Below are positions 62,263 to 64,000 of a stretch of 64,000 bases of DNA, piece after piece. The stretch is from positions 2,666,001 to 2,730,000 of the forward strand of contig NZ_CP013909.1 in the NCBI RefSeq assembly GCF_001507645.1, given 5' to 3'. Made by a program: the position numbers and the translations under genes. The first letter of the stretch is position 1, and each line of letters starts with the position of its first letter. Under the pieces are notes generated by a model that did not search any database, was not told the DNA's origin, and saw only the letters and a list, made by a program, of their open reading frames with translations. The DNA comes from Hymenobacter sedentarius. Lineage in GTDB: Bacteria > Bacteroidota > Bacteroidia > Cytophagales > Hymenobacteraceae.

Positions 62263-62937
62263 CTATAGCTTCACTTTGTAGCCCACGCCGCGCACGGTTT
62301 CCAGCCATTCCACGTCGGCGTGCTGGCTCAGTTTTTTGCGCAGGTTCTTGATGTGGGCGTCGATGTAATTGGAGTCGAAACCGGACTCGGGCAGGTTGCC
62401 CCAAATGTGTTCGGTGAGCTGTAGGCGGGTGAGCACCCGGTTTTTGTGCAGCACGAGGTAGCTCAACACGTCAAATTCCTTCACCGACAGCGTCACTTCG
62501 GTTTTCTCGTGCAGCACGCGGCGGCTTTGCAGGTCGAGCTCAAAATCGCCGCAGCCCACCAGCGGCTTGTGCAGCCCGAAGCGCCGCCGCGTGATGGCGT
62601 GCATGCGGGCCAGCAGCTCCGGCAGCGAAAAAGGCTTGGCCAGGTAGTCGTCGGCACCCAGTTCCAGCCCGCCGATGCGGTCCTCGACGGCGCCGCGCGC
62701 GGTGAGGATGATGACCGCCGCCGTCAGGTTGTTTTGCTTGGCTTCGGCCAGCACGTCCAGCCCGTCGCCGTCGGGCAGGCCCAGGTCCAGCAGCACGAAA
62801 TCAAACGGGGTGTCGGCCAGCTGGTCGCGGGCTTCGCGCGCCGTGCGTGCCACCGTGCAGGCGAAGCTGTGCTGGTACAGAAAGATGCCGAGCTCCCGGG
62901 CCAGGGTGCGCTCATCTTCCACGATTAAAACGGTCAT
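62263..62937 (-). CDS. OmpR-type response regulator
   Basis: 224 residues: receiver domain (acidic pair ED at 7-8, phospho-acceptor Asp51 in FDFVLLDLGLPDGDG, Thr/Lys pattern IILTARG and LAKPF about 101) and a C-terminal winged-helix DNA-binding domain (HEKTEVTLSVKEFDVLSYLV ... SNYIDAHIKNLRKKL ... TVRGVGYKVKL). A transcription factor switched by the partner kinase (60857). It starts 12 bases after the outer-membrane gene stop, so all three should be one transcript. Confidence 0.95.
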   Translation of the reverse strand: MTVLIVEDERTLARELGIFLYQHSFACTVARTAREARDQLADTPFDFVLLDLGLPDGDGLDVLAEAKQNNLTAAVIILTARGAVEDRIGGLELGADDYLAKPFSLPELLARMHAITRRRFGLHKPLVGCGDFELDLQSRRVLHEKTEVTLSVKEFDVLSYLVLHKNRVLTRLQLTEHIWGNLPESGFDSNYIDAHIKNLRKKLSQHADVEWLETVRGVGYKVKL

Positions 62938-62949
62938 GGCGAAAGCGGG

Positions 62950-63834
62950 CTAAAGGTTCAGCGACAGGGTGGTGGTGAAGTAGGAGCGGGCGCCCGAGAC
63001 GTCGCCGGGCAGCAGGTTCACGGGCACGGCATAGCGCCAGGCCACCTGCGCCGAAACCACGCCCAACGAGTAAGTCACGGGCACGCGCAGCTCGTAGTTG
63101 AGCACTTGCAGCCGGGTGGTGGTGACGGTGGTCGTGCCGGCGGCCTTGCCCCGGCCCCGCCCAAAGCCGCGCGACTGCTGCTGGTCTAGGCTGGTTTCGG
63201 CGAAGTGCTGGGTGCCGGCCGTCACGCTCACGCGGGGCTCAATGGCCAGGTATCCTTTGGGCGTAAACACCTTGGCGATTTCGAAGTAGCGGGAGTTGTC
63301 GAGCACCAGAAAAAAATCGTTGCTGTCGCCAAACAAGTAGGCCGCGTTCAGCCGCGAGTACACATAGCCCCAGTCCAGGCCCAGGTAGCTGTCAAGGGAG
63401 TTGTTCACGCTTGACTTCACGAGGGGACTGTTGGCCGCAAATAGAAAACGCGAGTAGCTCACCGACGCATCCACTTTCTTGGATAAGTCGCCATCCCAAC
63501 CCAGCGACAAATCAGTTTCATCCAAAAAACTGCTGGTGTTGAGCAAGTTGTAGCCCACCACCGAGCCCCATACCCCAAAGCGGGACTTATACGTCAACTC
63601 GCCGGTGGTGTAGGGGTAGCGCGTGGTTTGGGTGCGGCCAAAAAACGAGGAATTGCTGCCGTAGCTAAGCGCAGCCGTGAAGCCGCCGTGCTGGGCGCTG
63701 CTATCAGCGGGGGCAGCGGGCGTGACCGTGGGTTGGCCGCCGCCCACATCCTGGCCGGCGGCCAAGCGGCTGCCCAGAAGGATAATGAGAAGTAGCTCCC
63801 CCAGCAGGTGCCGGGGGCTGCATAAAAAAAGCAT
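62950..63834 (-). CDS. Outer-membrane barrel-like protein in the two-component operon
   Basis: 294 residues from ATG 63834 (MLFLCSPRHLLGELLLIILL, signal peptide ending RLAAGQ). The rest is rich in amphipathic strands with aromatic girdles (GFTAALSYGSNSSFFGR, YTTGELTYKSRFGVWGSVVG, SVSYSRFLFAANSP, YVYSRLNAAYLFGD, ends TTTLSLNL). A Gly/Arg loop (SRGFGRGRGKAAG) lies about residue 226. Membrane barrel of unknown cargo; with the RR and HK it could be sensor-associated or the regulated target. The stop overlaps the RR promoter region. Confidence 0.78.
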   Translation of the reverse strand: MLFLCSPRHLLGELLLIILLGSRLAAGQDVGGGQPTVTPAAPADSSAQHGGFTAALSYGSNSSFFGRTQTTRYPYTTGELTYKSRFGVWGSVVGYNLLNTSSFLDETDLSLGWDGDLSKKVDASVSYSRFLFAANSPLVKSSVNNSLDSYLGLDWGYVYSRLNAAYLFGDSNDFFLVLDNSRYFEIAKVFTPKGYLAIEPRVSVTAGTQHFAETSLDQQQSRGFGRGRGKAAGTTTVTTTRLQVLNYELRVPVTYSLGVVSAQVAWRYAVPVNLLPGDVSGARSYFTTTLSLNL

Positions 63835-63845
63835 AGCGTCGGAAT

Positions 63846-64000
63846 TCAATAGCTGCTAATGTCCGCGGCCTCTGCCCACACCATTGGCGCGGCCTGCTCC
63901 ACCCACGCCGCGGGCCCCTCGTCCGGCACCAGCGCCGTGGCTTCCGCGGGCGCTTCGAGCGCTCTGCTCTGCTCTGGCCCCTCGGGCCGAGGGCGCTTCC
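63846..64000 (-). CDS. Possible 3' end of an upstream gene (uncertain frame)
   Basis: Minus-strand frame open to the window edge and ending TGA at 63848-63846 (…EATALVPDEGPAAWVEQAAP…ISSY). Its third codon positions are about 80% GC, as in the other genes here. A second open frame (Gly/Arg-rich, …RANGVGRGRGH, stop TAG 63858-63856) has lower third-position GC. The first is preferred; 11 bases separate it from the barrel gene, suggesting one operon. No function can be read. Confidence 0.35.
   Translation of the reverse strand, partial: KRPRPEGPEQSRALEAPAEATALVPDEGPAAWVEQAAPMVWAEAADISSY

Overview
The window looks like chromosome of a high-GC member of the Bacteroidota, most likely Hymenobacter or a close relative (Cytophagales). 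Evidence: three proteins end in type IX secretion (T9SS) sorting domains, there are many lipoproteins and exported enzymes, Shine-Dalgarno sites are scarce, a few promoters resemble the Bacteroidota -33/-7 consensus (TTG / TAnnTTTG), and gene neighbourhoods match those known from Hymenobacteraceae. The genus is an inference. I found no rRNA, tRNA, CRISPR array, prophage or plasmid functions.

Layout. 1-4.5 kb: the end of a NYN nuclease-like gene, an exported M3 peptidase and two small paralogous genes. 4.7-8.7 kb: gamma-glutamyltransferase divergent from a glycogen branching enzyme. 8.7-11.4 kb: a scarred region with a REP-associated tyrosine transposase (RAYT) between its palindromes, an outer-membrane barrel pseudogene and a 3' remnant of katG. 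11.5-16 kb: two tandem hybrid-like sensor kinases with near-identical kinase halves. 16-23 kb: alpha-glucan genes (SusA-like GH13, a truncated GT-B protein, GH31 alpha-glucosidase). 23-36.8 kb: mixed envelope genes, including a barrel protein, a BNR-repeat lipoprotein, T9SS cargo, a reprolysin-like protease, the DCC/HTTM pair, lipoproteins, a lipase with an in-frame insertion and a frameshifted metallo-beta-lactamase gene.

36.8-57.3 kb is a 20-kb run of 13 minus-strand genes dominated by exported hydrolases: two alpha/beta hydrolases, an M28 and an S9 peptidase, a POT-family peptide transporter, an (alpha/alpha)6 glycosidase, four DUF885 proteins, a D-aminoacylase-like amidohydrolase and a beta-lactamase-fold serine hydrolase. 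I read it as a peptide (possibly D-amino-acid peptide) scavenging locus: exported enzymes cut peptides, and the POT carrier imports the di/tripeptides. 57.5-64 kb: a small basic exported protein, a large Ig-repeat T9SS protein, and an OMP / response regulator / histidine kinase operon.

The most unusual feature is the density of palindromic repeats. There are at least four kinds: (i) four dispersed copies of an element with GTCATG...AGCATCTTATC arms, (ii) the GCGAGTT-type REPs around the RAYT, (iii) two copies of a CCTCACCCCC-armed element with a CGGCTCAATTGAGCCG core, one of which supplies the C-terminus of a protein, and (iv) a 147-bp element inserted in frame inside a lipase gene. All functions are inferred from motifs read by eye; no database search was run.
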